In this document: positions 16,787 through 27,964 of the stretch, piece after piece
Numbering within the stretch: the first letter of the stretch is position 1
How the letters are laid out: each line of letters starts with the position of its first letter
Origin: Deltaproteobacteria bacterium
GTDB lineage: Bacteria; Myxococcota_A; UBA796; GCA-2862545
Assembly: GCA_006226595.1 (NCBI GenBank)
Contig: SBGP01000079.1
Coordinates: 27,815 to 91,814, forward strand
Length of the DNA stretch: 64,000 nt
Direction: 5' to 3'
Position numbers and translations under genes: made by a program
Notes under the pieces: generated by a model
Databases searched by the model: none
What the model saw: the letters and a program-made list of their open reading frames with translations, nothing else
Told to the model about the DNA's origin: nothing

Positions 16787-17505
16787 GCGTCGCGCTGCCG
16801 GCGCTGACCGAGGCGACGCTCCTGCGGCGCTACAAGCGCTTCCTCGCGGACATTCGCCTCGACGATGGCACCGAGATCACCGCGCATTGCCCGAACCCCG
16901 GCCGGATGACCGCGTGCTGGGCGCCGGGTGCACGTTGCCGCGTGTCGCACAGCGACGATCCGCGTCGCAAGCTCGCCTACACCCTCGAGCAGGTGCGCAT
17001 GGACGACGGCTGGGTGCTCGTCCACACCGGACGTCCCAACGCGGTGGTCGCCGATGCGCTCGCGCGGCATGCCATCCCGGAGATCCGCGCCGAGCGCGTC
17101 ACCCCGGAACAGCGCGCCGTGGATGGCGGCAGTCGCTTCGACTTCCGCGTGGAAGAGCAGGGGAGCGATCGCATCACCTGGGTCGAGGTGAAGAACCTCA
17201 CCCTGGTCGACGGGGACGGCGTGGGGCGGTTTCCCGACGCGGTCACCGCCAGGGGCGCCAAGCACGCCCTCGAGCTCGCCGAGCGCGCCGAGGCCGGGGA
17301 TCGCGCCGTGCTCCTGTTTCACGTCGGCCGACCCGGCCCGACCGTGGTGGCCCCTGCTGACGACGTCGACCCGAACTACGGACGCGCCATCCGCGAGGCG
17401 GTCGCCCGCGGCGTCGAGGTCCTCGCGTACCGCGGCCACGTCGGCGCCACCGAGCTCTCCCTCGGCGAGCGCCTGGTCGTCGATCTCACCAGCCCAGGGC
17501 GGTGA
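16783..17505 (+). CDS. sfsA: SfsA-family DNA-binding/nuclease-like protein
   Basis: A 240-residue protein that matches SfsA end to end. An N-terminal OB-like part contains the signature AHCPNPGRM (about residues 27-35). The C-terminal restriction-endonuclease-like core has F-D-F-R-V near residue 117, W-V-E-V-K-N-L-T (126-133) and FPDAVTARGAKH. SfsA was named for a sugar-fermentation phenotype in E. coli, and its fold suggests DNA binding or cleavage. The GTG start overlaps the preceding stop by four bases. It overlaps convergent pdxJ by about 20 bases. Confidence 0.92.
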   Translation: MSVALPALTEATLLRRYKRFLADIRLDDGTEITAHCPNPGRMTACWAPGARCRVSHSDDPRRKLAYTLEQVRMDDGWVLVHTGRPNAVVADALARHAIPEIRAERVTPEQRAVDGGSRFDFRVEEQGSDRITWVEVKNLTLVDGDGVGRFPDAVTARGAKHALELAERAEAGDRAVLLFHVGRPGPTVVAPADDVDPNYGRAIREAVARGVEVLAYRGHVGATELSLGERLVVDLTSPGR

Positions 17506-18223
17506 GCAGCTCCCGAATGCTCGTCGCGGTGCCGACCTCGAGGGCACGCACGATCTGAGCGTGGCCGATGCTCACCTCGAGCAGGCCGGGAACCTGCGCG
17601 ATGCCCGGCAGGTTGTCGCTGTCGAGATCGTGGCCCGCATTGAGGCCGAGGCCGTGCCGGACCGCCTCCGCTGCGGTGTCTGCGAAGCGCGCCGTCTCGA
17701 CAGCCTGGTGCTCCGTGCCCCACGCCCATGCGTACGGGCCGGTGTACAGCTCGATGCGGTCGAAGCCAACTTCGGCCATGCCCGCGACCAGGGAGGGGTC
17801 GCAGTCGAGGAAGCCGCTGGAGCGAATGCCCGCCGCACGCAGCGCCTCGAGGGTCGGGGCGAGGTCCTCGGCGTCCTGCTCGGGAAGCCAGCCGTGGTCC
17901 GAGGTGACCTCGCCCGGGGTCACCGGTACCAGGGTGCACTGCGCCGGCCGCTGCTCGAGGACGAGCGCGATGAGCTCGGGGTGGTTCTCGCACTCCACGT
18001 TGAGCTCGATGCCCGGGTGGTGGCGGCGCAGGTGCTCGGCGACCACCGGCACGTCGCCGAGGCGGATGTGACGCTCGTCGCGACGTGGGTGCACCGTGAT
18101 GCCGTGGGCGCCGCTCGCGAGGCAGAGATCGATGGCCCACAACAGGTTCGGCACGTCTCGACCCCGCGAGTTGCGGAGCAGTGCGTATTTGTTGACATTG
18201 ACGGATAGGAGCGGGCGCTGCAT
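17486..18223 (-). CDS. pdxJ: Pyridoxine 5'-phosphate synthase
   Basis: A 245-residue TIM barrel that condenses 3-amino-2-oxopropyl phosphate with 1-deoxyxylulose 5-phosphate in the DXP-dependent vitamin B6 route. It starts L-S-V-N-V-N-K-Y-A, and [12 protein letters not shown] (about 43-54), [24 protein letters not shown] and IELYTGPYA are family-conserved. The usual N-terminal L-R-N is present. GGAGG lies six bases before the ATG. Upstream (18224-18372) is a 149-base divergent control region shared with the cyclase gene, in which I see only weak promoter matches. Confidence 0.95.
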   Translation of the reverse strand: MQRPLLSVNVNKYALLRNSRGRDVPNLLWAIDLCLASGAHGITVHPRRDERHIRLGDVPVVAEHLRRHHPGIELNVECENHPELIALVLEQRPAQCTLVPVTPGEVTSDHGWLPEQDAEDLAPTLEALRAAGIRSSGFLDCDPSLVAGMAEVGFDRIELYTGPYAWAWGTEHQAVETARFADTAAEAVRHGLGLNAGHDLDSDNLPGIAQVPGLLEVSIGHAQIVRALEVGTATSIRELLTALGW

Positions 18224-18372
18224 CCGGCCTCCAGGCCGCCTCGGGTAACCCGCTGGCGCGCCTTCAGCGGGAGCCGCAACAGGTTGCGGGGCGTGACACT
18301 CGACGTCGCCTCTCACCCGCGGTAGCCTTGCCCGCGTCGCCCCAGGGATCGGGGCGCTCCGCCGGAGCACGT

Positions 18373-19902
18373 TTGAGCACCGTCACACGCACCGTCGTCT
18401 TCACGGACCTCGCGAACTACACCGCCAAGGTCAGCCGTTCCGATCGGGAGGGCCTGCGCCGCATCCTCGAGGAGCACGAGGCGCTGGTCACACCCATCGT
18501 CGAGCGTCGTGGTGGCCGCGTGGTCAAGAACCTCGGCGACTCGTTCATGTGCCTGTTCACCTCGGCGACCGACGGCCTACGCGCCGCGCTCGACGTCCAG
18601 CACCTGGTCAGTGAGCAGGGTGGGATCTCGATTCGCCTGGCCATGACAACTGGTGACGTCGAGGAGATCTCGGGCGACGCCTTTGGCGAGTCCGTGAACC
18701 TCGCGGCACGCATCCTCTCGAAGACCCCCGCCGGCGAGATCTGGTTCGGCCTCGGCACCAAGGTGTGCATGAACGAGGCCGAGATCCCGTGGGAAGAGGT
18801 CGGTCGCTTCGCACTCAAGGGCATTCCCGGCGAGCAGCAGGCGTTCCGCGCCGTTCCCAAGCACCGCTGCTGGCTTCCCGAGCGCGTGGCCTCCGCGGCC
18901 AAGGTGGGCAACCTCGTGCGCCTCAAGCGCGGAGCGCGTCCGCCGCTCCTCCCGCCGGATCCGGTCATCCTCCTCGAGGGATTTGCCCCGGGTTCGCCGG
19001 CGCTCGAGCAGGCGATCGACACGCTCCCCGTGCTCGACCCGGCGTCCCTGTGGCTCGCGACCTACAACATCGCCCCCAGCGACCGTCAGGCGTGGACGGG
19101 GTCCGGACGTGGCCTGGTCATCGGCGAGCCCGACAGCATCGAGTACGCCATCCAGGAGACGCTCAAGGCCGTGACCCGGTCGAGCGGTTCGGACACCATC
19201 GTGCTCGACGTCGGCACGCAGGCGGACCTCGAGCTGGTCATCTGTGGCCTGGCGCTTCCCGCCGTGCCGCTCTCCGACGTGGTGAGCAGCTACAGCTACG
19301 ACCTCCTCCCCGATCGCCGGTGGGTCAACCGGAGTGACCGCAGCATCGTGCGCGTGGAGGTCTCCGCCGAGGGGGCGCGCCTGCAGGCGCTGTCCCCGGG
19401 TGTCTCCGCGGCAGGCCGCGGCCTGTCTCCCGGAGAGTCGATCCTGCTCCGCGACCGGATGTCCGTGTCCACGCCGTCGGGCTCGATCGAGTTCCGCGAT
19501 GCGGGTCAGACCTACGCGGGCCTGCTGCTCGCCGACACCGAGATGCGCCTCGGCGTGACCGCGGGTCAGACCGCCGAGCTCGGTCGTGAGCCGAACCACC
19601 CGGGGCTCGCATTCCCGGATCGTCGCGGCCAGGACAACATCCGCTGGTGCTCTGGTGCACGCGCCGCCCGTGCTCGTGCTGGAGGCTTCACGCTCGACCG
19701 CGCCCTGGCGGGTCGCCGTCAAGCCGCCGTGCAGATGGTCGGCGGCGGCGTTCAGGTCTCGCCGCTCCATCCGCGCTGCCCGACCTACGTGCTGCGCCAG
19801 AACGCGCCGCAGCTCGAGCGCGCCGATACGCTGGTGCACGTCGACGTCGACGACATGATCGTCGCCGGCACGACGGTCGTCGGCCTTCGTCATCCGCAAT
19901 AG
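18373..19902 (+). CDS. Class III adenylate/guanylate cyclase with uncharacterised C-terminal region
   Basis: A 509-residue protein. The N-terminal 170 residues form a class III cyclase domain with both metal aspartates (Asp12 in VVFTDLANYT; Asp56 in L-G-D-S-F) and the transition-state N-L-A-A-R pair, so it should be active. The remaining 330 residues are new to me. They include an alpha/beta stretch (TIVLDVGTQADLELVICGLALPAVPL) and a beta-rich part (L-S-P-G-E-S-I-L-L-R-D) reminiscent of FHA-type sandwiches. I chose the TTG at 18373 because GGAG lies five bases upstream and the product then begins right at the catalytic domain. It is followed eight bases later by the DUF4919-like gene. Confidence 0.82.
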   Translation: MSTVTRTVVFTDLANYTAKVSRSDREGLRRILEEHEALVTPIVERRGGRVVKNLGDSFMCLFTSATDGLRAALDVQHLVSEQGGISIRLAMTTGDVEEISGDAFGESVNLAARILSKTPAGEIWFGLGTKVCMNEAEIPWEEVGRFALKGIPGEQQAFRAVPKHRCWLPERVASAAKVGNLVRLKRGARPPLLPPDPVILLEGFAPGSPALEQAIDTLPVLDPASLWLATYNIAPSDRQAWTGSGRGLVIGEPDSIEYAIQETLKAVTRSSGSDTIVLDVGTQADLELVICGLALPAVPLSDVVSSYSYDLLPDRRWVNRSDRSIVRVEVSAEGARLQALSPGVSAAGRGLSPGESILLRDRMSVSTPSGSIEFRDAGQTYAGLLLADTEMRLGVTAGQTAELGREPNHPGLAFPDRRGQDNIRWCSGARAARARAGGFTLDRALAGRRQAAVQMVGGGVQVSPLHPRCPTYVLRQNAPQLERADTLVHVDVDDMIVAGTTVVGLRHPQ

Positions 19903-19909
19903 CCGACCG

Positions 19910-20455
19910 ATGGACTCGCGCTTCGACGCGCTGCTCCTCGACGTCCGTACGGACCCGACGCGTGCGGACTACTCCGCGCTTCGGATCGCGTGGACCGAGT
20001 GCAGTCGCTACCAGCCGTACGGGCGGGACTCCGAGGGGCTCGAAGAGCTGCACATGCGGGTCGCGTCCAAGCGCTTCGAAGAGGCCGTGCGCCTCGCCAA
20101 GCGCCTGCTCGAGGCGGAGCCGCTGTCGGTCTCACTGCACCTGCTGTACGCCCAGGCCCTCGACGGACTCGGCGACGACTGGGACGCAGGTGACCACCGC
20201 GCCATCGCCCACGGGCTGTGCAAGGCCATCCTGCGCAGTGGAGATGGTCGGTCCGCGGCCACCGCGCTCGTGGTCGTCGAGCCGTGGGAGATCAAGCTCG
20301 CCCTCGACCTGCTGGGCCTGGCGTCGATGCGCTCGGAGCAGCGGCAGGAGGCCGACCGCTGGTACGACTGCGTGCTCGCCATCGGCAAGGACGGCGAGCG
20401 CGAGGTGTGGTTCGACGTCACGCACATGCAGAACTGGCTCGCCCAGACCGGCTGA
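19910..20455 (+). CDS. DUF4919-like protein paired with the cyclase
   Basis: A 181-residue protein. The YSALRIAWTECSRYQPY start, the paired helices VASKRFEEAVRLAKRLLEAEP and LSVSLHLLYAQALDGLG (TPR-like), and the K-A-I-L-R-S-G-D-G-R-S motif followed by VWFDVTHMQNW resemble the DUF4919 family, whose function is not known. It is separated from the cyclase by seven bases and is very likely co-transcribed. It could be a regulator or target of the cyclase, but nothing in the sequence shows this. Confidence 0.65.
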   Translation: MDSRFDALLLDVRTDPTRADYSALRIAWTECSRYQPYGRDSEGLEELHMRVASKRFEEAVRLAKRLLEAEPLSVSLHLLYAQALDGLGDDWDAGDHRAIAHGLCKAILRSGDGRSAATALVVVEPWEIKLALDLLGLASMRSEQRQEADRWYDCVLAIGKDGEREVWFDVTHMQNWLAQTG

Positions 20456-21106
20456 TCACGCGGCGAGGGGACTCGCGCGTCGGGCCAGGCCGGCCTGGAC
20501 GTCTGCCTCCCACGACTCCGGCACCGACCGCTGCACGCTCGGACGGGCGAGCACGCGCGCCATCCACCCTCGCACATGGGGGCGGTCGCCGACGATCTCG
20601 AGGCCCAGCGTCTCGAAGTAGGCGAGGCGGTACAGGGCGGGCGCAAAGCCGACGTCTGCAAGTCCGAAGGCCTCGCCATCCCCGGAGAGGTAGGCGCGGC
20701 CCTCGAGCTCCTGCTCCAGGCGATCGAGCCGGCTCTCGAGCTTGCGGAGCGCCTCGGGATGCTTGGCGCTGTCCGAGAACTCCAGCGTCCCGACGGGACC
20801 GAACACCTCGTCACTCGCGTAGGTGAACCACGCGCGATCCCGGGCACGAAGCGCCGGGTCAGCGGGCGTCAGTCGGTTCCCCGGCAGCGTCTCGTCCAGG
20901 TACTCGACGATGACCTGCGACTCGAAGAGGACCTCGCCGTCGTCGAGCACGAGGATGGGCACCTTGCCCCGCGGCGACAGCTCCAGGAACCAGTCCGGCT
21001 TGTCGCGGAGGTCGATGAACTCGACCTCGTAATCGGCGCCGCGCTCTTCGAGAGCGAGCACCGCACGCTGGACATAGGGGCAGATGGTGAACGAAACGAG
21101 CTTCAC
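20456..21106 (-). CDS. Glutathione S-transferase family protein
   Basis: A 216-residue GST. The thioredoxin-like N-terminus carries S-F-T-I-C-P-Y-V-Q-R (Cys10, as in omega/GstA-like proteins), the cis-proline in G-K-V-P-I-L, and E-S-Q-V-I-V-E-Y-L-D-E for glutathione binding. The C-terminal helical domain has the conserved AYLSGD...LADVGFAP. The GTG start at 21106 has GGAGG six bases upstream and gives the family-typical first strand. Its stop abuts the DUF4919-like gene on the other strand. Confidence 0.88.
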   Translation of the reverse strand: MKLVSFTICPYVQRAVLALEERGADYEVEFIDLRDKPDWFLELSPRGKVPILVLDDGEVLFESQVIVEYLDETLPGNRLTPADPALRARDRAWFTYASDEVFGPVGTLEFSDSAKHPEALRKLESRLDRLEQELEGRAYLSGDGEAFGLADVGFAPALYRLAYFETLGLEIVGDRPHVRGWMARVLARPSVQRSVPESWEADVQAGLARRASPLAA

Positions 21107-21191
21107 GAGTCCTCCGAGTTCGTTGCCACAATTGCGGTAACGATGGGTGGTCTCGCGAAGCTCGCTCGCGTTTCTGCAACAGTGTGTGCGC

Positions 21192-22881
<1,690 letters not shown>

Positions 22882-22998
22882 ACATCGTCTGTAACGTGCG
22901 GGGGCCTCGGGTTGGTGCAAAGGAGCCGACATCGAAAGTTTCTTCGAATGACCGCCTCGCTCGTTCGTCTGTTTCGCCCACATCCCGAGGAGACCCCC

Positions 22999-23901
22999 AT
23001 GCGCCACCTCCATCTCGCCCTGCTCATCGCCATGCTTCCCGCCTGCACGTTCTCGTGGGAGGAAGGGTGGATGACCGAGGACTGGCAGTCCTGGGGCGAT
23101 GGCTCGCTGCATGCGGCGACCCGCGGCATCGAGCTGTCGGACGATGGCAGCTACGGTGTGGCGGGCATGAACGGCACCACGTGCCACGTCGACCCGCAGG
23201 GCTGGATTGGGGAGGACTACGACTACGACGGTGAGACCGAGCGGGTCGTGGACCAGAAGGACGACAAGTTCCTGGTCGTCACCGACGACGCGGTCCACGT
23301 CCTCGACCCGGACAACCACTGGATGGACGACGGCAGCGAGACCACGGTCGTCCCCGGTGCGCTCGATGGTTGCTTCGACGAGCACGGTGACACGGTGGTC
23401 ATCGCCGACAATGACGAGGGCTGCACGCTCCACACGCCGGACGCGACCATCGCGGTCGACGACGTGGTCTGCGACGGCACGACGGACATCGACGTGGTTG
23501 GCGACATGGCGCTCGTCGAGACCGACCGCGGCTCCTGGATCGTCGACCTGCACTCCGGCGACGTGAGCCCGCTCGACACCGGCGACCTCGTCGCGGTCAC
23601 CGAGGGCGTGGCGATCACCGGCACCACCGGCGAGCCGGGCGTGCAGATCAACCCGCTCGACGGCTCCGACGCGCAGGCCGTGCCGACGAGTGGACGGGTG
23701 GTCGCCATCGCGCGCCAGGCCGATGGCTTCGCGGTCATCGAGGCCATCGACGGCGGCCAGCGCCTGGTGAGCTACGGCATCGACGGCACGGAGCTCGGGC
23801 TGACCGAGCTCGACGATGCCTACAGCGGGCTCACGATCTCCGGAGATGGCAACCACGCCGCGCTGATCACCGGCACCCGCGTGGACTTCCTCGCGCTGTG
23901 A
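22999..23901 (+). CDS. Lipoprotein with repeated Asp/Gly-rich beta strands
   Basis: A 300-residue protein with signal peptide and lipobox (M-L-P-A-C, Cys15). The mature part is strongly acidic and built from short strands, each closing with V-x-D-x-D or L-D-x-x-x (for example DDAVHVLDPDN, GSWIVDLHSGD, VQINPLDGSD). That pattern looks like a beta-propeller with about six blades. Conserved-looking cysteines could form disulfides. It is divergent from thiC. No family is recognised; a cell-surface binding role is possible. Confidence 0.68.
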   Translation: MRHLHLALLIAMLPACTFSWEEGWMTEDWQSWGDGSLHAATRGIELSDDGSYGVAGMNGTTCHVDPQGWIGEDYDYDGETERVVDQKDDKFLVVTDDAVHVLDPDNHWMDDGSETTVVPGALDGCFDEHGDTVVIADNDEGCTLHTPDATIAVDDVVCDGTTDIDVVGDMALVETDRGSWIVDLHSGDVSPLDTGDLVAVTEGVAITGTTGEPGVQINPLDGSDAQAVPTSGRVVAIARQADGFAVIEAIDGGQRLVSYGIDGTELGLTELDDAYSGLTISGDGNHAALITGTRVDFLAL

Positions 23902-23910
23902 TCTCCGCGC

Positions 23911-23927
23911 CCCTTCTTCGTGAAGGG
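23911..23927 (+). terminator. Weak hairpin after the lipoprotein gene
   Basis: CCCTTC and GAAGGG can pair around a five-base loop ten bases past the stop. No T run follows, so it is at best a weak or Rho-assisted terminator. Confidence 0.3.
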
Positions 23928-23967
23928 TCTCGCCGCCGGCTACACAGAGAGGGCCTGGAGCCGTTGC

Positions 23968-24561
23968 ATGCCACGCCCTTCACCTGCCACCCTCGAAGCC
24001 CTGCGCGCCGGCGAGCCGTGGGCGCTCGAGCAGTTCTACGCCGAGCACGCCCGCCAGGTGCTCGGATGGGCGATTCGTCTCGGCGGCCCGCGCCTGGACC
24101 CCGAGGACATCGCCCAGGACGTGTTCGCGATCGCGTTCCGGCGCATCCACGGCTTTCGCGCGGACTCACAGCCATCGACCTGGCTCTACGGCATCACCCG
24201 CAACGTGATCGCCAACGCCCGGCGCCGCGCGGCCATTCGCCGCTGGGTGGGCCTCGACGACGTCCCGGAGCTCGAGGAGCGCTACGAGGCCGGGCCTGAC
24301 GCGCTGGTCGATGCACGGCGGCGGCGTCGGGTCGTGCAGGAGGCCCTCGATACGCTCGCGCCGCGCTACCGCGAGGTCGTGGTCCTCTGCGACCTCGAGG
24401 GACGAAGCGCGCCCGAAGCGGGAGAGCTGCTGCAGATCCCGGCCGGCACGGTCTACTCGCGCCTGCACTACGCGCGGAAGGCGCTCGCCAACGCACTCGA
24501 TGAGCAGGGCCTCGGTCGCGACGAGCTGATCGGCGCGCTCGCTGCTGGGGGTGGGCGATGA
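23968..24561 (+). CDS. ECF-type RNA polymerase sigma factor
   Basis: A 197-residue sigma-70 family regulator. Region 2 has L-E-Q-F-Y-A-E-H-A, P-E-D-I-A-Q-D-V-F and FRADSQPSTWLYGITRNVIANARRR (residues about 65-90). Region 4 has LAPRYREVVVLCDLEGRSAPEAGELLQIPAGTVYSRLHYARKAL (120-165). The start at 23968 has GGAG seven bases upstream; an ATG at 23920 would add 16 residues. Its stop overlaps the FecR gene start in ATGA, so the FecR protein is the probable partner that keeps it inactive. Confidence 0.88.
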   Translation: MPRPSPATLEALRAGEPWALEQFYAEHARQVLGWAIRLGGPRLDPEDIAQDVFAIAFRRIHGFRADSQPSTWLYGITRNVIANARRRAAIRRWVGLDDVPELEERYEAGPDALVDARRRRRVVQEALDTLAPRYREVVVLCDLEGRSAPEAGELLQIPAGTVYSRLHYARKALANALDEQGLGRDELIGALAAGGGR

Positions 24562-25844
24562 GCGACGACTGGAAGCGTCGCGCCGCCGAGCTCGGCGAAG
24601 CCACCGAGCCCACCGAGGCCGAGGTCCAGCGCGTGGACGCCCGCCTCGATGCCGACGTGCGGCAGGCCATGCGCATCGTCACCGAGCCCACCGAAGCCGA
24701 GATCGCGCGCGTCGGCGCCCGACTGCGCGACGCGAGAGCCCCGCGGGCCCTGCCGTGGGCCTCGAGCCTTGCCCTCACCGCAGCCGCGGCGGCGATGGCT
24801 GGGGTCGGGTGGAGCGCGCGCTTCGGGCCGGTGGACCTGCCGGTCGGGGAGGTGGCGACGATCCAGGCCCCGGTGTCCGTCGGACTCGCGACGGTGATCG
24901 AGGGGCAGGGGAGCGCTCGGGTGCTCCAGGCCAATCGCGCGTCGACGGTGGTCGAGGTCGTCGACGGTGAGCTGACCTTCGAGGTCGACCCGCGGGCGTG
25001 GTACCGCTCGGTCTCCGTGCGCAGCGGGGACGTCGAAGTGCGCGTGCGCGGCACCCGTTTCTCGGTGAGCGACGCGCGTAGCGTGCGTGTCGAGCACGGC
25101 CACGTCGAGGTGTTCCGCGGCGGGCGCCAGGTCGCGGACCTCGAGGACGGACAGGCATGGTCGCCGCCGGCGCCGCCCCCGGTCGTGGTGCGAAAGCCCC
25201 CGCCGCCGAAGATGGAGCCCCCGGGATGGCGCCCGCACACGCGGCCCAAGCCTCCGGTGCAGGCGGTGCTGAGTCCCGTGGTGTCGCGTCCCGAGCCCGT
25301 GCCGGTGGTGGCCACTGCACCGCGGACGCCTCCGCCGCCGAAGCCCAGCGCCGCCGTGGCGTTTCAGACGGTGCTCTCGCGCGCCGAGGCCGGCCGTGAC
25401 GCCGGCATCCTCGCCGCGGACTGGAGCATCTTCCTCGGCAGCTATCCGGACGCGCCGTCCGCGCTGCGCACCGAGGCTCGCGCGCGTCGCCTCGAGGCGT
25501 GGCTCGAGACGCTGCCCCCGGAGGACGCGGTCGCGCGGGTAGCCGAGTTCCTCGCCGAGGAACCGACGCACCCGCGGCGGCACGAGCTCGCGTACGCCCA
25601 GGCCACGCTGCTGCGCGGTGACCTGCGCGACTGCCAGAGCGCGCTGGAGCCCTACGCACTCGCGGCGAGCGGCGGAGGCGATCTCGGTGCCCGCGCCCAC
25701 GTGTTCGCGGCGGTGTGCGAGCTTCACCTCGGCCGGCCCGAGGCTGCGGCCGACGAGCTCGGCAAGGCCCGCGCCATCGGCGTTCCCGAGGACGTGGAGC
25801 GCTACGCCACCCGCGTGGAGCGCAAGCTGGAGCGTCCCCGGTGA
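24558..25844 (+). CDS. FecR-domain membrane protein, probable anti-sigma/sensor partner
   Basis: A 428-residue protein in four parts. Residues 1-60 carry two near-identical T-E-P-T-E-A-E-[VI]-x-R-V-x-A-R-L units that likely form a cytoplasmic sigma-binding region. One membrane helix follows (SSLALTAAAAAMAGVGW). A FecR-type beta domain spans about 90-195 (EVVDGELTFEVDPR... VRVRGTRFSVSDARSVRVEHGHVEVF). A proline-rich spacer then leads to a TPR-like C-terminal domain (300-428) containing EEPTHPRRHELAYAQATLLRGDL. The ATG overlaps the sigma gene stop. The TPR-like tail on a FecR protein is not in the classical FecR. Confidence 0.78.
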   Translation: MSDDWKRRAAELGEATEPTEAEVQRVDARLDADVRQAMRIVTEPTEAEIARVGARLRDARAPRALPWASSLALTAAAAAMAGVGWSARFGPVDLPVGEVATIQAPVSVGLATVIEGQGSARVLQANRASTVVEVVDGELTFEVDPRAWYRSVSVRSGDVEVRVRGTRFSVSDARSVRVEHGHVEVFRGGRQVADLEDGQAWSPPAPPPVVVRKPPPPKMEPPGWRPHTRPKPPVQAVLSPVVSRPEPVPVVATAPRTPPPPKPSAAVAFQTVLSRAEAGRDAGILAADWSIFLGSYPDAPSALRTEARARRLEAWLETLPPEDAVARVAEFLAEEPTHPRRHELAYAQATLLRGDLRDCQSALEPYALAASGGGDLGARAHVFAAVCELHLGRPEAAADELGKARAIGVPEDVERYATRVERKLERPR

Positions 25845-25862
25845 CGACCCGGCGACGTCCCT

Positions 25863-25891
25863 TTGCCCGGGGCTCTGCGCCGACATAGGTC
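25863..25891 (+). promoter_or_regulatory. Possible sigma-70 promoter for transketolase
   Basis: TTGCCC (25863-25868) and TAGGTC (25886-25891) are 17 bases apart, 23 bases before the tkt ATG. The -10 match is weak. Confidence 0.35.
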
Positions 25892-25913
25892 CGCCCGCCT
25901 CTCGGGAGGCATC

Positions 25914-27860
25914 ATGGCGAACGAACTGCTCTGTGCGAACACGATCCGCGGCCTCGCGATGGACGCGGTCCAGGCGGCGAACTCCGGTCACCCGGGCATG
26001 CCCATGGGCATGGCGGATGCGGCCACGGTGCTGTGGCAGCGCTTCCTCAAGCACGACCCCGCCGATCCGCAGTGGCCGGACCGCGACCGCTTCGTGCTCT
26101 CCGCCGGTCACGGCTCGATGCTGATCTACGCCCTGCTGCACCTCTCCGGCTACGACCTGTCCCTCGAGGACATCAAGGCCTTCCGCCAGTGGGGCAGCAA
26201 GACCCCCGGACACCCCGAGTACGGCCACACCCCGGGCGTCGAGACCACCACCGGCCCGCTCGGACAGGGCCTCGCGATGGGTGTCGGCATGGCGCTCACC
26301 GAGCGCTACCTCCGCGAGACCTTCGGCGCGGACCTCGTCGACCACTGGACCTACGGCATCGTCAGCGACGGCGACCTGATGGAGGGCGTCGCCAGCGAGG
26401 CGGCGTCGCTCGCCGGTCACCTCGGACTCGGCCGCATCGTCTACCTGTACGACGACAACGAGATCAGCATCGAGGGCAACACCGCGATCACGTTCACCGA
26501 GGACCGGGCCAAGCGCTTCGAGGCCTACGGCTGGCACGTGCAGACCGTCGACGGCCACGACTTCGAGGCCGTTGCCGCCGCCATCGAGGCCGCGCGCATC
26601 GAAGACGGCAAGCCGTCCCTCATCTGCTGCCGCACGATCATCGGCAAGGGCAGCGCGATCCAGGGCTCCGAGAAGACCCACGGCGCGCCGCTTGGCGAAG
26701 AGGACATCCGCGGGACCAAGGAGCGCCTCGGCATGGATCCCGACGCGCACTTCGCCGTGCCCGCCGGCGTGCCCGAGGCCTTCCAGGACCACGATGGCGC
26801 GAACCAGCGCGCGGCGTGGCAGGCGCGCCTCGATGCGCATCCCCGCAAGAACGAGCTGCTCGCCTGGCTCGATGGCACCATCGACCTCGACAGCGTCGAG
26901 TGGCCGAGCTTCGAGGCCGGGACCAAGATCGCCACCCGCAAGGCCTCGGCGGCCGCGCTGAAGGCCGTGGCCCAGGCCTGTCCCTGGCTGCTCGGCGGCT
27001 CCGCGGACCTCGGAGGCAGCAACGGCACCGAGATCAAGCTCGGCGACGTGACCCGCGAGCAGTTCGCCGGCGGGCGCACCCTGCGCTTCGGCGTGCGTGA
27101 GCACGGTATGGCCGCCATCGCCAACGGCATGACCCTGCACAAGGGTCTGCGTCCGTACGTGGCCACGTTCCTCGTGTTCCACGACTACCACCGCCCCAGC
27201 GTGCGCCTGTCCTCGCTGATGAACCAGCCGGTGGTCTACATCTACACGCACGACAGCATCTTCCTCGGTGAGGATGGCCCGACCCACCAGCCGATCGAGA
27301 CGATGCTCGCCATCCGTGCGATTCCGGGCATGGAGGCCTGGCGTCCGGCGGACGGCACCGAGACCGTCGAGTCCTGGAAGGCCTGTCTCGGTCGCACCGA
27401 TGGTCCGACCGCGATCGTGCTCACTCGCCAGGGCCTGCCGGTCCTCGACCGGAGCAGCCTCGGTGCGGCCTCGGGCGTGCACAAGGGCGGCTACGTGCTG
27501 CGCGACGCAGCGGATGCCTCGGTCGTGCTCGTCGCCACCGGCTCGGAGGTGCCCCTCGCCCTGTCGGCCGCCGATCAGCTCGCCGAGAGCGGGATTGCCG
27601 CGCGCGTCGTGTCGATGCCGTGCGTCGAGCGCTTCCTCGCGCAGGATGTCGCCTACAAGCGCAGCGTGCTTCCCGCGGGCGTGCCCGTGGTCAGCATCGA
27701 GGCGGGCGCGACGCTCGGCTGGGAGCGCATCGTCGGCCTCGACGGGCTGTCCATCGGCATCGACACCTTCGGAGCTTCGGCGCCGATCGAGGTGCTCGCC
27801 GAGAAGTTCGGCCTCACCGCGCCCCAGGTGGCGGACAAGGTCCGCGCGCACCTCGGCTGA
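25914..27860 (+). CDS. tkt: Transketolase
   Basis: A 648-residue enzyme that moves two-carbon ketol groups in the pentose phosphate pathway. Visible family blocks are [14 protein letters not shown] (substrate histidine), [22 protein letters not shown], the thiamine-diphosphate/metal motif V-S-D-G-D-L-M-E-G with [24 protein letters not shown] and [18 protein letters not shown]. The length is normal. GGGAGG sits five bases before the ATG. Confidence 0.97.
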   Translation: MANELLCANTIRGLAMDAVQAANSGHPGMPMGMADAATVLWQRFLKHDPADPQWPDRDRFVLSAGHGSMLIYALLHLSGYDLSLEDIKAFRQWGSKTPGHPEYGHTPGVETTTGPLGQGLAMGVGMALTERYLRETFGADLVDHWTYGIVSDGDLMEGVASEAASLAGHLGLGRIVYLYDDNEISIEGNTAITFTEDRAKRFEAYGWHVQTVDGHDFEAVAAAIEAARIEDGKPSLICCRTIIGKGSAIQGSEKTHGAPLGEEDIRGTKERLGMDPDAHFAVPAGVPEAFQDHDGANQRAAWQARLDAHPRKNELLAWLDGTIDLDSVEWPSFEAGTKIATRKASAAALKAVAQACPWLLGGSADLGGSNGTEIKLGDVTREQFAGGRTLRFGVREHGMAAIANGMTLHKGLRPYVATFLVFHDYHRPSVRLSSLMNQPVVYIYTHDSIFLGEDGPTHQPIETMLAIRAIPGMEAWRPADGTETVESWKACLGRTDGPTAIVLTRQGLPVLDRSSLGAASGVHKGGYVLRDAADASVVLVATGSEVPLALSAADQLAESGIAARVVSMPCVERFLAQDVAYKRSVLPAGVPVVSIEAGATLGWERIVGLDGLSIGIDTFGASAPIEVLAEKFGLTAPQVADKVRAHLG

Positions 27861-27964
27861 GCCCGCACGGGTCTCGTCGCGGCACACCCACGCCACCGGC
27901 ACGAACGTCCACTCCGAACGGAGGGGGCGCAGGTCTGGGGTGGGGCCCCACGAGCCAACGCGGT

